Notes under the pieces: model-generated
Told to the model about the DNA's origin: nothing
What the model saw: only the letters and a program-made list of their open reading frames with translations
Database searches by the model: none
NCBI GenBank assembly: GCA_030159075.1
Contig: BROG01000238.1
Coordinates: forward strand, 867,001 to 931,000
Direction of reading: 5' to 3'
DNA: 64,000 bases
DNA from: Atrina japonica
Taxonomy: Eukaryota; Mollusca; Bivalvia; Pterioida; Pinnidae
Shown here: positions 34,908-47,500 of the stretch, piece by piece
Position numbering within the stretch: the first letter of the stretch is position 1
How the letters are laid out: every line of letters begins with the position of its first letter
Made by a program: the position numbers and the translations under genes

Positions 34908-36861
34908 TTAAAGCAGCATTAGCTGAGTAAGGAATATTTTTTCGGAAAGTGTGTAATAATCATGAAACAATTGTATACCATAAAAAAATCACCTGACAAT
35001 ATGATTTACTGTCGAAAACATAGTGCAGATGCCAAAAAATCATCAATATTTGTTTGTGTTTACATGGAAATTGAAACAAGACATGGTGTCCGATCATCTT
35101 CGTAGATGTGCACGAGATTTGCTGGTTGAGTGAAGTTACAAGGGAAACTCGCACCCAAGACGAATCGTACCAAGACAAAGACCTAGACCGACTAAATGAC
35201 AAACCTCACCCATATAGATTTATCATTGTATTCGAGCTCATCTGTCGAATTAATGGAGTCTTATTGACATAAACGGTCGTATTGAGCATATGTGTATGTT
35301 GCCTTTTTAGTAAAACTATAACTTAATTTGGTGCTACTAATAATACTTCAATTCAATGATACTTAAATATTGTGAATGAATATATAATAATATATTATTA
35401 CTACATTGGTAATGTCTAAGAGTACTTCCCGTGTACATTTGATAGGCCTGGGAATATTTGGAACCACTGACTGATGACGTCATATTAAGCACAGGACAAA
35501 ACCCTGTCCGGCCGGAGACATTCTTAACATTGAAAACGCCCATCTCCATGAAATTTGTATTATGTAGAGGTTATTCAACAACTCAAGTAAGATATAAGAC
35601 TTTTATTCAGCCTAATGATTCAACGTTTAAAATTTACGTGAGGTATTCCTATTTTCGAAGTGAGCTGCACGGACAGTAGTGACTTCGACACCTCAGTTGT
35701 TGTTGTTTTATTGTTGTTTGACGTCCCACTCGAGAATCTTTCAATCACATGGAGACGTCACCAAATGCCGGTGAAGGGCTTCAAATTTTGGTCTATGCTC
35801 GGCACTTACGGCCATGTAAGCAGTGAGGGTTATTTAACATGTCGAAACCTACTGTGAAACGGGACCTCGGTTTTTAATGCCTCACCCAAATGATAGGAAA
35901 AGCCAGACGCCTCGGCCGAGATTCCAAAACCGTGGCCCTCTGGTTGCGAATCGAGCACTCTACCGTGGAGGCTCTCTCGGCACCTCAGTGAGATTATGCA
36001 TATTGACACCTAGTTACATCGGTACTATAAAACAGAATCCATAAGTCTATATTATATTGTCTTTTATGGTGTTTTAGCATCAAGTAATTTCGGAAAGTGC
36101 AAGAGATTTCGGCAATTGCTTTCAAGTAATTTTATTATCGACACTATGATAACATTTATATAAATTCTGCATCGTGTAGTACATGTATGTGAATAATTCG
36201 AATTTAAATTTTTAGTAGTCTTCTAAAATGTGTGTGTGAATGAGGATGGGGCCTCATAAACCACATTTCCGTCATTATCTCTTTAATTACAAAATCATTT
36301 GATTTAGATTCCTTTTAGTTCTTTTCATTACATCCGAACGACTGTTTGGCTAATATAATGTTTTGATAACAATTAGCAATAATAGCTTAAACTTTAAAAA
36401 ATATATATGAAGTGTAAGTTAATTCAATAATACAAATGTTTTACTTTAATTCGCTCATAAAATTACTTTTTAGAACCCATTGAGATGAATCTTCGTGGGT
36501 GCCATTATGAATATTTTCAAGTTTCGAATTATAATCTACACATGCGCAAACGATTATTTCCAAGTGCCGATTTAAGCACATAAAGTGCCGATTTCCAAAT
36601 TTCCGAAGATCCGACATAACTCAGTGCCAATTTGACTTGGGTACGAGTTGACCATGAATACTATAAATAGATCACCAAGTAATCGGGGTAATTTAGAGTT
36701 TTATTTTGTGTTTTCTTCGAAGAGATAAATAAAATGACTAAATTCGGGTAGATTGGGTTCACTTGGAATAAATTTTATCCCATTAGGAAGAAAATAAACT
36801 ACTACGCATGTCTACGAACCTTTCGATGTGAGGTCGTTAGCCGCCACTAATGCTGCTTTAA
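34908..36861. mobile_element. TTAA-flanked inverted-repeat element, about 1.95 kb
   Basis: The 15-bp TTAAAGCAGCATTAG at 34908-34922 is perfectly inverted at 36847-36861. If the outer TTAA is the target site, the terminal inverted repeat is AGCAGCATTAG, as in piggyBac-type elements. No transposase ORF remains. It carries the nested SINE at 35698-35980. Confidence 0.6.
35698..35980 (-). mobile_element. SINE copy S2 with target-site duplication
   Basis: Same family as S1, with a diverged head. The flanking duplication CACCTCAGT is at 35689-35697 and 35981-35989, which fixes both borders. Nested inside the TTAA-flanked element. Confidence 0.85.
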
Positions 36862-37344
36862 ATCAGAACTGAATAATATTACATCATTGTTTTTTCTTAA
36901 AAGTATTCTTCATCTACGTTAAATGTTTATAACACTCAAGGTATCGTCTGCATTCTATCTACAAGTTACTGAAACCCCTAGATAAAATGGTAACTGGAGA
37001 GACATTAATAAGATACTTAATGGCCAATGAACGATGAATAATATTGAAATGCTTACTAGCTATGATTAAGTAATGACTTACCAAATACTAGTGAAAATGG
37101 TCCGAGTTGTTAGATTATCTTAATGTCATTTATTTTGGATGTGATATTTATTTCATTTCATTATTCAAATGAAAAGTTTTAAGCATAATGTAACAACAAT
37201 GACTTTCATCCTTGTAATATATGCGAGTTGTATGCACAGAATTGAAAAAGGTCTGTATCTAATTTTGGCATAAACCACTAAAATGTTACAGCATACAGGA
37301 TATACATATCACTTATTAGGACTTATCCCTTATCACGGTGTAGC

Positions 37345-37943
37345 AGCAAATCCTGTCCCCTGCAGAAAAAATATGTTGTCTATTAGAAATTCCAGCATCT
37401 TTGTTATATCAACTTCAGTGTATTTACATGTATGTGTAGAATCAGAGTGGTGTTTGACAAAATAAGTATCATGATAACCAATAACTAGGTATTTAAATTT
37501 CCGGGTACCACTTTTAGTGAAAAAAAATAGTTGTCTATGATGCAAAAAAGTCTCTCTTTTATTTTTTATGTGGAATTGTTGTGTGAAGAGTAGAAAAGTC
37601 GTATGTTTTGATACTGTGAATCTGAGAAAAATTGTGTGCCTTCAAATTTTCTAAAAGTTGTTTAGATTTTTTAAGTATCCACATCTGATTTACACCGCTT
37701 CTGGAAGAAGCAAATGTACAATACCACCGAAGTTTCTCCTTAACGGCTGTAAGTATCTTGGTAAGGAGTAAAGATAAAGGTTTGGTAGAACATTTGCTGG
37801 ATGGACCTCTGCTTATATTGGGTTTTGTGAATTTTAGGTATCCAATATAAATATGATAGATCAAAATCAGTATCGTTTGTAAGTACATCAAAAGAACGTA
37901 ATACGGACACGTGATTTTGTAGGATCACAAAGACGATGATGAT

Positions 37944-37945
<2 letters not shown>
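37345..37945 (-). pseudogene. Penelope-like reverse transcriptase fragment, minus strand
   Basis: Three minus-strand frames carry consecutive parts of one reverse transcriptase. They are DTDFDLSYLYWIPKIHKTQY, then SSKCSTKPLSLLLTKILTAV with SGVNQMWILKKSKQLL, then FKYLVIGYHDTYFVKHHSDS with MLEFLIDNIF. The IPKxHK and CSTKPLS motifs fit the Penelope-like family as I recall it. At least two frameshifts break it, and it ends before the catalytic block. The 5' side runs into an AT microsatellite. It is a dead retroelement remnant. Confidence 0.7.

Positions 37946-37948
<3 letters not shown>

Positions 37949-38026
<78 letters not shown>
37949..38026. repeat. (AT)n microsatellite, about 78 bp
   Basis: An AT run lying exactly between the two opposed reverse transcriptase fragments. 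Minus-strand ORFs reading repeated Tyr-Ile here are artefacts. Confidence 0.95.
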
Positions 38027-38077
38027 TATTCCAAAATAAAAAAAAATAAAAGAAAGACTTTTTAGCATCATAGATAA

Positions 38078-38694
38078 CTGTTTTTTCACTAAATTTGGTA
38101 CCCAAAATATTTAAATATCTAGTGATTGGCTATCAGGACACTTATTTTGTCAAACACCACTCTGATTCTACGCATGAATACACTGAAGTTGATATAAAAA
38201 TCATGCTGGAATTTCTGATAGACAATATATTTGTAATGTTCGGAGACGTGATCTTTCAACAAACTGTCTTCTTTACTATAGGAACGAATTATGCCCCTTT
38301 ATTGGCCAACCTGTTCCTTTATTCATACGAAGCAGAATTCATTCAGAAACTGCTGAATAAAAAGAAGAAAACGTTAGCGGTGTCCTTTAATTTCACATTT
38401 AGATAAATCGACGATGTTTTGTCAATTAATAATGACAATTTTCATACATATGTCAATGCGATATATCCCAGCGAACTAGAAATTAAAGATACAACAGAAT
38501 CAAGCACACACGCTTCATACTTAGACATTTTACTTAATATAGACACAGACGTGAAATTGGCAACTAAGCTATACGACAAACGCGACAATTTCAGCTTTCC
38601 CATCGTAAATTTTCCACATTTAAGTAGTATATACATATACCAATTCATATCTCGTTATCAGATCAAGTGTGTATTAAATAAATTTGTAAAATGA
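38078..38694 (+). pseudogene. Penelope-like reverse transcriptase fragment, plus strand
   Basis: It reads IFKYLVIGYQDTYFVKHHSD, MLEFLIDNIFVMFGDVIFQQ, then TNYAPLLANLFLYSYEAEFI (the RT palm motif). It continues after a stop with IDDVLSINND, then ASYLDILLN and LYDKRDNFSFPIVNFPHLSS. The stop TAA at 38404-38406 falls exactly where the Tyr of the catalytic YIDD box is expected. Its first 160 bases are the inverted counterpart of 37372-37530. Confidence 0.75.
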
Positions 38695-38699
38695 CAAGA

Positions 38700-41200
38700 T
38701 GAAATTCCCCTGATATATATTTAGCTTTGGACTTGCGTGGGCTATTACGTTATAACCCAACTATATATTTCAATGGCGGAAGAAATATGGTGATAGTGCT
38801 TTTGAAATTATTTTTCTAAAAGTTGAATCTATTATTCATCAGGAAATCATACACGCTAGGAAAAGGTAACAAATCTGACTACAAATGTTAATTAACTATC
38901 TAATTTAATTGGTGTCACGTGCAAAGAAACATTAATTGATCCTATATTACATAATGCAAGAGCTAATTCTACACGTACACCCCATTTCTATGAATAGAAT
39001 AGCATATATGATAATGAAATAAAATAAATATGAAACAGTTTTACTATGAGAAGATATGATTTAGTTATATGAAGATCTGATTTAGGTATTTGAGGAAATG
39101 ATTTAGCTATAAGAAGACTTTTCATCCTTTTTATCGTACTTTTACGCAATTCAATGTTACACTAGAATTGTTGATTAATTTACTTCCTTGTCTTTGTTGA
39201 CTTGTCTTTTAAAACATACTAATGCGTTGATCAGGACATTTCAATATCAATAGGTCATTGGGTATATTGTACTAATCTTTATTTCGTTAAGTCACACGGA
39301 CTTCGTATTGGCTACATTTCATACTTCACTGTATATATATAAGTAAAATTAAAAATTGATTTAACGTTTAAGATTATGACTTGTCCTTCACAACGAGGAG
39401 GAAATCAATATAACGATTATTTGTTTGCTGGTTTCACTGGTGATTTGATAGGGATATCAATGCGTTAATTTATTTAAGTTGCTAAACACATGTATGCACA
39501 TAACTCGGATATAATTTTGAACGTACCTGTAAAAGACTTTGAACGAGCATTTTAATGCTGGACACGACAGCATGATTCAGTCCATTATTTTATTTCGAAG
39601 CGTTCATGCCCAGATATTATAAAAACACATGATAAAAAGGGGCATCTGAAATGTCACTCTTGAAATGAATATGTCAATTTCAATTGAACACTAAGCATAT
39701 ATTCCATACATACACATATATATATAATCTGTGCTATGTAGGACAAAGATATAAAGAATTTGAATCTTAACATAATAAAGAGTGACATGTAACCACATAT
39801 ATAGCGATGATAAAAGAAATATTTCAGCGTCATTGTACTTTCGGTTTGTGTAGATAGGCTATCTAAGTTACCGTTGTGTCTCTGTTGACAGTCTTGGAAG
39901 TAAAAGTATTTATGCAATAAGTATTTGGTTGAATTTTTTTCTGTTTAAACAATAACTTCGTAGTATTATGTATGTTTATATAATTTAATCGAAAACCGCG
40001 TTTGATGTCAATCTTCCGACTATTATTTTCCCGTCGGTATAATAGTCTTGTTGGCAATCACTGTATTTCACTAAGTGAAATGCTGAGTTGCCTGTTCGAT
40101 AACAGGTGTTGAGGCATCTGTACCGATTGTGACGAGGATTTGTTCCTCGCGTATTTCATGAACTTACGGCGGGTGTGACCGGTCAACAGGGGATGCTTGC
40201 TCCTCCATGACACCTGATCCCACCTCTTGAATTGCAGAGGTCGGTGTTTGTCCAGTTTTTACCAGATTCGTATCTATATCCTGGACATCCTAATGATTTA
40301 TGCTTTGATATCCGAGACTTTTTTATATGTTAACCTGTCACAAGCAAACGATTTAGTATATCATTTTAATTTTCGAAAACTCATGTTAAGAGAATCAATA
40401 ATTATCGATGATTCCAAAATTATTTTAATTTTTCATACGGAATATTGTAGAGTCGAAAAATTGTAGACCTTTATTACTGTTACGTGGGTGACTGTAGGTT
40501 CTTGTAAGCTTAATCTGCTGTGCAAAACATATTACATGTACATGGCAAACAGGTAACTTGTACCACATTGATAAGAAATGCTGGGTTTCCATTGAACAAA
40601 ACATTTTAGTCTGGATATTTTAATGCTTTGGACATACAGAGGACCGTGTAATACCTCTTACAGAGGAATTCTATGTCCGAGAGTATAGAGCAATGCGCTC
40701 TTAGAGGGTCATTAACTGTGTTTATAAAATTCATTCAATTTGTTTTCTACACTTACTACTTGTAATTGATGTACAATAATAAATAAAAGCTATACACCGG
40801 CATAATTTTTTTATATTCCTAAATATTTTGTGAAAATAATGTCAGCTCCAGTGCGGTAATCATATACAAATAGTAAGGTTGAGTTTACCAATTGCAATTG
40901 AAAAAAGTGCCAATCCTGTTTATATCTCTTTTTTGTTACTGTATATCACTCTTAAGTAGTTAAAAAGGGGAACAATCGAGAAAAAAAAAACACAGTTAAC
41001 TCCCCTTTAACCACGATGCCTCGCTCATCGATCCAGCTTGCTGTCAACCTTTGCTCAATCCTTTTCTGATTTTCTGAGGATGTGTAGGCCTACCGCTTTG
41101 CATAAGACCGGCGATCTTTATCTTGTATATATAGTAACTGGATCCTCCACCATTAAATAAAAAATGTGATACAAACAGGCAAAAATTATGCCAGGTTTGG
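38700..41200. other. No recognisable feature
   Basis: AT-rich sequence with only short, unconvincing ORFs on both strands. No repeat family, RNA gene or coding motif was recognised. Confidence 0.5.
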
Positions 41201-41400
41201 CACTTTCAATTGATTAACACAACCTCACTATTTGTTTATGAATACAGCACTGGACCTGACCTTATTTTTACAAAATATGATAGGGACATAAAAATCTTTA
41301 TGACTGTGTATAGTTCTTATTTGTTATTATACATCAAATACAAGTAGTAAAAGTAGAAAACATGGGAATTGTTTTTGGTAAACACAGCTAATGCCCCCAT
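41200..41400. repeat. Dispersed repeat, paralogous to 58960-59165
   Basis: Shares GCACTGGACCTGACCTTATT, TACAAGTAGTAAAAGTAGAA and TTTTGGTAAACACAGCTAAT with 58960-59165 in the same orientation. Both copies lie close to a large short-unit array. Confidence 0.75.
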
Positions 41401-41679
41401 TAAAATCCATGGGAAGACGTAGACTATAGACTGTTTCGAGTTGTAGATATATTTCTCGTGCAGAAACCTGTGGAATTTATAATTGTTATTTTGACCTCTT
41501 TATGTCGTTTTGGTTATGTTTAACTCATTGACTATAATTTCATATTTAATAAAATTTCGTTCTTACTATCTGAGGAAGAGGGCTTTCTTTAAAACTTTGA
41601 ACGTCAGTATCAACTTCAGTACTGATCAAACACTAGCATGTACATGTCATCACGTGATCATATTTTTCATTAGAATGCG

Positions 41680-41812
41680 CATGCAAAACATCTCCCCAAT
41701 GAGATAATGTACTTCCGGAAGGTCGATGATCTCTTTCCGGGTAAAAAACATCTCCCCAATATGATAAAACAGATAATGTACTTCCGGAAGGTCGATGATC
41801 TCTTTCAAGTGA
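41680..41812. repeat. Two-copy tandem duplication
   Basis: The block AAACATCTCCCCAATNNGAT with ATAATGTACTTCCGGAAGGT and CGATGATCTCTTTC occurs twice about 70 bp apart. The second copy has an ATAAAACAG insertion. It immediately precedes the 39-bp satellite. Confidence 0.85.
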
Positions 41813-41914
41813 TATGTAAACAGTAACCCGTCAAGTTCAAAACTGTATAACTAGTCAATGATATGTCGATAACATATGATAGTCAAAACAAACAAATGAG
41901 ATAATGTACATATC

Positions 41915-43675
41915 AAGTGATACTCGACGGCAGTATAACGTACATAGTCAAGTGATATGTTGATACTGGCAGTATAACGTACATAGTCAAGTGATATGTC
42001 GATACTGGCAGTATAACGTACATAGTCAAGTGATATGTTGATACTGGCAGTATAACGTACATAGTCAAGTGATATGTTGATACTGGCAGTATAACGTACA
42101 TAGTCAAGTGATATGTTGCTACTGGCAGTATAACGTACATAGTCAAGTGATATGTTGCTACTGGCAGTATAACGTACATAGTCAAGTGATATGTTGCTAC
42201 TGGCAGTATAACGTACACAGTAGAGTGATATGTTGCTACTGGCAGTATAACGTACACAGTAGAGTGATATGTGATTGCTACTAGGCAGTGATATATAACA
42301 GTATAACGTACATAGTCAAGTGATATGTTGATACTGGCAGTATAACGTACAGTCAAGTGATAAGTGATGGCAGTATGTACATAGTCAAGTGATATACTGG
42401 CAGTATAACGTACACAGTAGAGTGATATGTTGCTACTTGGCAGTATAACGTACATACAGTGAGTGATATGTTAACGTACATAGGCAGTGATATGTTGATA
42501 ACGTACATAGTCAAGTGATATGTTGATACTGGCAGTATAACGTACATAGTCAAGTGATATGTTGATACTGGCAGTATAACGTACATAGTCAAGTGATATG
42601 TTGATACTGGCAGTATAACGTACATAGTCAAGTGATAATATGTTATAATCATAGGCAGTGATATAACGTAACACAGTCAAGTGATATGTTGATCCTGGCA
42701 GTGATATGTTGATACGTGGCAGTATAACGTCAAGTGATATGTTGCTACTGGCAGTATATCGTACACAGTCAAGTGATATGTTGCTACTGGCAGTATAACG
42801 TACACAGTCAAGTGATATGTTGCTACTGGCAGTATAACGTACACAGTCAAGTGATATGTTGCTACTGGCAGTATAACGTACATAGTCAAGTGATATGTTG
42901 ATACTGGCAGTATAACGTACATAGTCAAGTGATATGTTGTATAACGTACTGGCAGTGATATGTTAACGTACATAGTCAAGTGATATGTTGCTACTGGCAG
43001 TATAACGTACATAGTCAAGTGATATGTTGCTACTGGCAGTATAACGTACATAGGCAAGTGATATGTTGCTACTGGCAGTATAACGTACATAGTCAAGTGA
43101 TATGTTGCTACTGGCAGTATGACGTACATAATCAAGTGATATGTTGCTACTGGCAGTATGACGTACATAGTCAAGTGATATGTTGCTACTGGCAGTATAA
43201 CGTACATAGTCAAGTGATATATGATTGGCAGTATAACGTACATAGGCAGTATGACGTACATAGTCAAGTGATATGTTGCTACTGGCAGTATGACGTACAT
43301 AGTCAAGTGATGTCGATGTTGCTATAACGTACATAGCAGTGATATGTCGATACTGACGTATACGTATAGTCAAGTGATATGTTGCTACTGGCAGTATGAC
43401 GTACATAGTCAAGTGATATGTTGCTACTGGCAGTATGACGTACATAGTCAAGTGATATGTTGCTGTATAACTACATAGTAAATGACGTACATAGTCAAGT
43501 GATATGTTGCTACTGGCAGTATAACGTACATAGTCAAGTGATATGTTGCTACTGGCAGTATAACGTACATAGTCAGGTGATATGTTGCTACTGGCAGTAT
43601 AACGTACATAGTCAGGTGATATGTTGCTACTGGCAGTATAACGTACATAGTCAAGTGATATGTTGTAGTATATGA
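41915..43675. repeat. 39-bp satellite array, about 45 units, partly scrambled
   Basis: The unit is CAGTATAACGTACATAGTCA plus AGTGATATGTTGCTACTGG. Subtypes (TTGATACTGG, TTGCTACTGG, ACACAGTCAAG) form local blocks. Several places (42275-42300, 42355-42380, 42455-42500, 42640-42725, 42935-42970, 43215-43250, 43310-43370) show truncated, rejoined units. Long ORFs over it on both strands arise because 39 is divisible by three. Confidence 0.95.
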
Positions 43676-43696
43676 CATATCAAACCATTTCCCGTA

Positions 43697-43815
43697 CAGT
43701 TTAAGAGCCGACCTGGTTCACTCGACTCTTGATTGTGAGGTCGTGAGTTCGAGCAGCATTTGGTGACGTCTTCATATGAATGAACGATTCTTGAGTGGGA
43801 CGTGAAACAACAATA
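43697..43815 (+). mobile_element. SINE fragment S6, opposite orientation, internally deleted
   Basis: Starts GAGCCGACCTGGTTCACTCG, the tRNA-like head, passes through GTGAGGTCGTGAGTTCGAGC (B box) and jumps to ATTTGGTGACGTCTTCATAT and GAGTGGGACGTGAAACAACA. The middle body is missing. It abuts the satellite and lies just upstream of the HEPN-protease gene. Confidence 0.8.
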
Positions 43816-43961
43816 CAACTCTATTAATATTATTATATTATTATATCAATAATACAACATATATGCATGATTTTAAACGATTATAACAACATTGTATGAG
43901 ATGATATGAAATGTCTTAATCATAATGTACTAAATAACTTTACTTATTTTAAACAACGCAG

Positions 43962-44558
43962 ATGGAGGCGAAAGAACAGAACTACTTTAGAAATGTATAT
44001 TTCGTCGTTGACATTGCGACAGACGTTCTACGTAACGCCATACAAAGCACCTATAAGGAAAAAGGTTTTCCGACGTTCACAGATTTCATGAACGATCAGG
44101 AGACAAAATGCTGCCTATCACACCTACGGAAAGTCAAAAAATGTTGTTTGTGTTCAAATGATAAATGTAGTGGAATCCTCACACAATTACAGTGGAAGAC
44201 GCTGTATGATACAGGAGAAAACAAGTGTTGTTGTGAAAATCTACTTTCTCATGAAAAAGACCATTGCTGCAACATCAAAGCAAAATCAGTAGATTTGAAA
44301 GGACTTGATTTACGTTTGTGTTGCATCATTCTAACCAACGTTAGATCGCTACAAACCAGTCTCGGCGATCAGGATCTGCAGCGTATTGAAGACTTAAGAT
44401 GCATTAGAAATAAAATATTTGGAGGTAGAATACCACCCGCTGAGAAGAGTGACATACAGTTTAAAGATATATTACGATGCATACGTGATCTTGGCTACAT
44501 TTGTGGAAATATGGATCTTCATGATTATGATGGAAAGGGAGATAACCTTGATTTCATG
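43962..44558 (+). CDS. Exon A: first DZIP3-type HEPN-like domain
   Basis: 199 residues in one exon. It opens [20 protein letters not shown] and has a Cys-rich insert: [15 protein letters not shown] (Cys61, 62, 64), then KCCC (89-91) and HCCNIKAK (101-108). The HEPN motif region reads [16 protein letters not shown] (Arg149-Asn150). Where this HEPN family usually has Gly-His after RNxIxG, there is Gly-Gly. The donor ATG|GTATGT is phase 0. The ORF would stop at 44577-44579 if unspliced. Confidence 0.75.
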
Positions 44559-47500
44559 GTATGTAACAGTTTCTGTTAGTTTTAGATATTTCTGTTATTT
44601 TTGCCTATTTCACTATTGTTTTGTTGTCACAATCACTTGGAGGTGTGGGGTGTATCATTTTAATTATCACTCGGTCTACTATACTCATTTTTCGGTAAAG
44701 AAAAGCTTCACGGGAAATGTGTTTTATTATTTGTTGGGTATCCTTAGTTAGCGTGGCAAGTAAGTTTGTTTGTTTATTGTTGTTTAACGTCCCACTGAAG
44801 AATCTTTCACTCATATGGAGACGTCACCAAATGCCGGTGAAGGGCTTCAAAGTTTGGCCTATGCTCAGCACTTACGGCCATTGAGCAGTGAGGGTTCTTT
44901 AACATACCGACACCTACTGCGACACGGGACCTGGATTTTTTCTGTCTCATCCGAAGGACAGGGAACCAACCTGCCGTCGGCTAGACTCGAACTCACGACC
45001 TCATGATCAGGAGTCGAGCGCGCTACCGACTGAGCCAGTGACAAGTAAGAAAATCAAATCAAATTAATATCGCAGACAATTTTAAAAACCTTTTCTATAT
45101 ATATTTTCAGGGAAAACTTACACCCGATCAAGTGAATTTCATGAAAATGACATATTCGGTCGTCGAAGTTGGTGGTGCTATCCTGTGTACAATTCTGGAA
45201 TTATCGGCGACTCAGAAAGGATTTTCAAGTTTCCAAAAAATGCTGGATAATAGAGAAATACAATGCGAGATATTCCATCTCCGCAAAGTTAAAAAATGCT
45301 GTATATGCGGAAAAGGTAATTTGAATGGGCCTCTCTCCAATTACCAATGGAAAGTTTTGTATGAAATTCGCAGTGAGGATACATGCAAACCAGCTGTACA
45401 TTGGCAGTACCACAACTGTAAAATAAAAGCGAAACATGACGTCATGGACAATATTGATGTCAATCTTGCTGCCTTACTACTGATCAATCTTCATTCCTGG
45501 TCACTTGAAAATTTGAGAGAAGTACAAGATGACTTAAAATGCTTACGCGCAAAAAGAAATGAAATTCTAGGGAGTCCAGTTTCCTTTTCTCTGACGGAAG
45601 ACGTCTACAGCCGAAATTGGAATGCTCTGAATATGGCACTAACCAAACTTGCAGGTGTTACTGGACAAGACACTATAATTCAGAGAGTATATGAGTTGTT
45701 CAGAGGAAACAAATTTGGTTTACAGGTAATGTTTTACTGTTCTCGTATACTTTATTTCATTCAATCGGTTATATGTATGGCACGCCAAATCACATTTAAG
45801 ATTTTCTCCAGGTAAATTGTTTTTCTCATCAACTCGTATTACCCTGAGAAAAACTAGATAACTTAGAAAAAAAAATAGGTTTAACAGTGAGAAAAAAAGT
45901 TAAACAGTAACAAAATTACAACAATGTATATTACTGTGGTTTTGGCGCAGTTAAACCTCATTTTCACCAGTTAAACCGAAACATGGATAAATTGAAGAAA
46001 AACTTGGAAAACTATTAGGTATAATGTCTTCTGGGAAGGAGTTGATAACTTTGTACTGGTTTCCTTTCATTTTAGTTATAATCTAATGATAAAAGACGTT
46101 GATATCATATGATGTTTTTTTTCAGTAAACCAAATCCTACGTTGTCATTTAATGACCATGTTTCATAATGTAATATTTTGATAACTCAACCTGAATGATA
46201 ACCTTCTTTGATCTGGGAACCATGGAATCATTTAATGACCATCTTTCATAATTAAAGAAGTTAATAACGGGGTGATAACTTTCCTTTAACTTACCAAACC
46301 TCGGTGAAATCCCGAAAATGTTAAGATATCTTAATTTAAAGATGTCAAAACTTTCCATTAAAAATGTTATGGAATTATTTATTATTTTTAAAGATATTTA
46401 ACTGATAGATACACAAGTGTTTACAACATCGAAGTCATTAGAAAAAAACAAACACCGTGAACATTGAACTATCCATCAGGTGACAGGGAGGCGTTAACAT
46501 CACCACCTGCACGCCGTTATTTGATTGATTAATCATTTCATGTAAAAAGTCACTACAACTGGTACGCACAAAATTCGACATAACGAAGTGTCGATTTAAA
46601 CTAATTGTCCGAAGTGGGAACATGATAATTTTGTCACACTTTTGAATTTTTTATAACGCAGAGCGAGACTTACCGAGTATTGTTTGAATTTCCACCCGCA
46701 CCATTGAGTATGTACGATTACACAAGGAGTAAAGTCATTCAAATTATTGAAGAAATAAGACTGCAAAGGGATGATCTGGGAACTGCATTTGACTGTGACA
46801 ATTATGACCTTTTTGTACTACACACTGACAAGATCGAAGTGGAAAAATTCTGTCTGGAGTACTTCAACGCCGAGGCTACGGTTGAAAAACTGTCTAAAGG
46901 TACAACATAATAGTCAAAATACTTTAACGATTGCTTTTTGGACTGAAGATGTTTTTCGTATAATGTTATATTCACTGCACGTGTTTCTTAAGGTTTAATA
47001 TAACATTACTACCAAACATACCCGCTCCTCTTCCAATCAAAATGCATCTTTCGCCTCATGTACGACATGTGCTGTTGTTAGAGCGTGTTTCTTAAATATT
47101 TCTTAATTGTGCTGTAATGAATATTCACTGTACATCAGTATTTTAGAAATGTTATATAATAGAATTATGATTGACTTATTGGAGTTCAATACAATGATTC
47201 ATATACCTTTAAAACTAATATTTACCTTGCCTTCTGGCCGCAGTGAATAAGTCCTTTTCGGGTAGATCGATCATTGTATTGACTTAAAGAAGCCAATAGA
47301 TGTGTAATATAGAGCCGAGCATACTCAGGGAAAATACTACACAAAATAATTATATCAGTGTTACAGTTCGACCTCCTAAATTACATATGACATCTGAACA
47401 TACCATGAAGATACGTAAATGTAGACCGTTTAATCTAACGTCGCTATTATGGCAACTTCGTTAAATCGAAGTTCAAAATACTTGTTCACAGACTTTCTGT

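Noticed and set aside
41913..43678. Long ORFs on both strands of 60-209 codons
   Set aside because: The 39-bp satellite keeps frames open. There is no start context, no domain, and both strands are equally open.
44815..45006. 63-codon ORF between the HEPN exons
   Set aside because: It lies wholly in a SINE with target-site duplication; the similar ORF at 35660-35857 is the same element.
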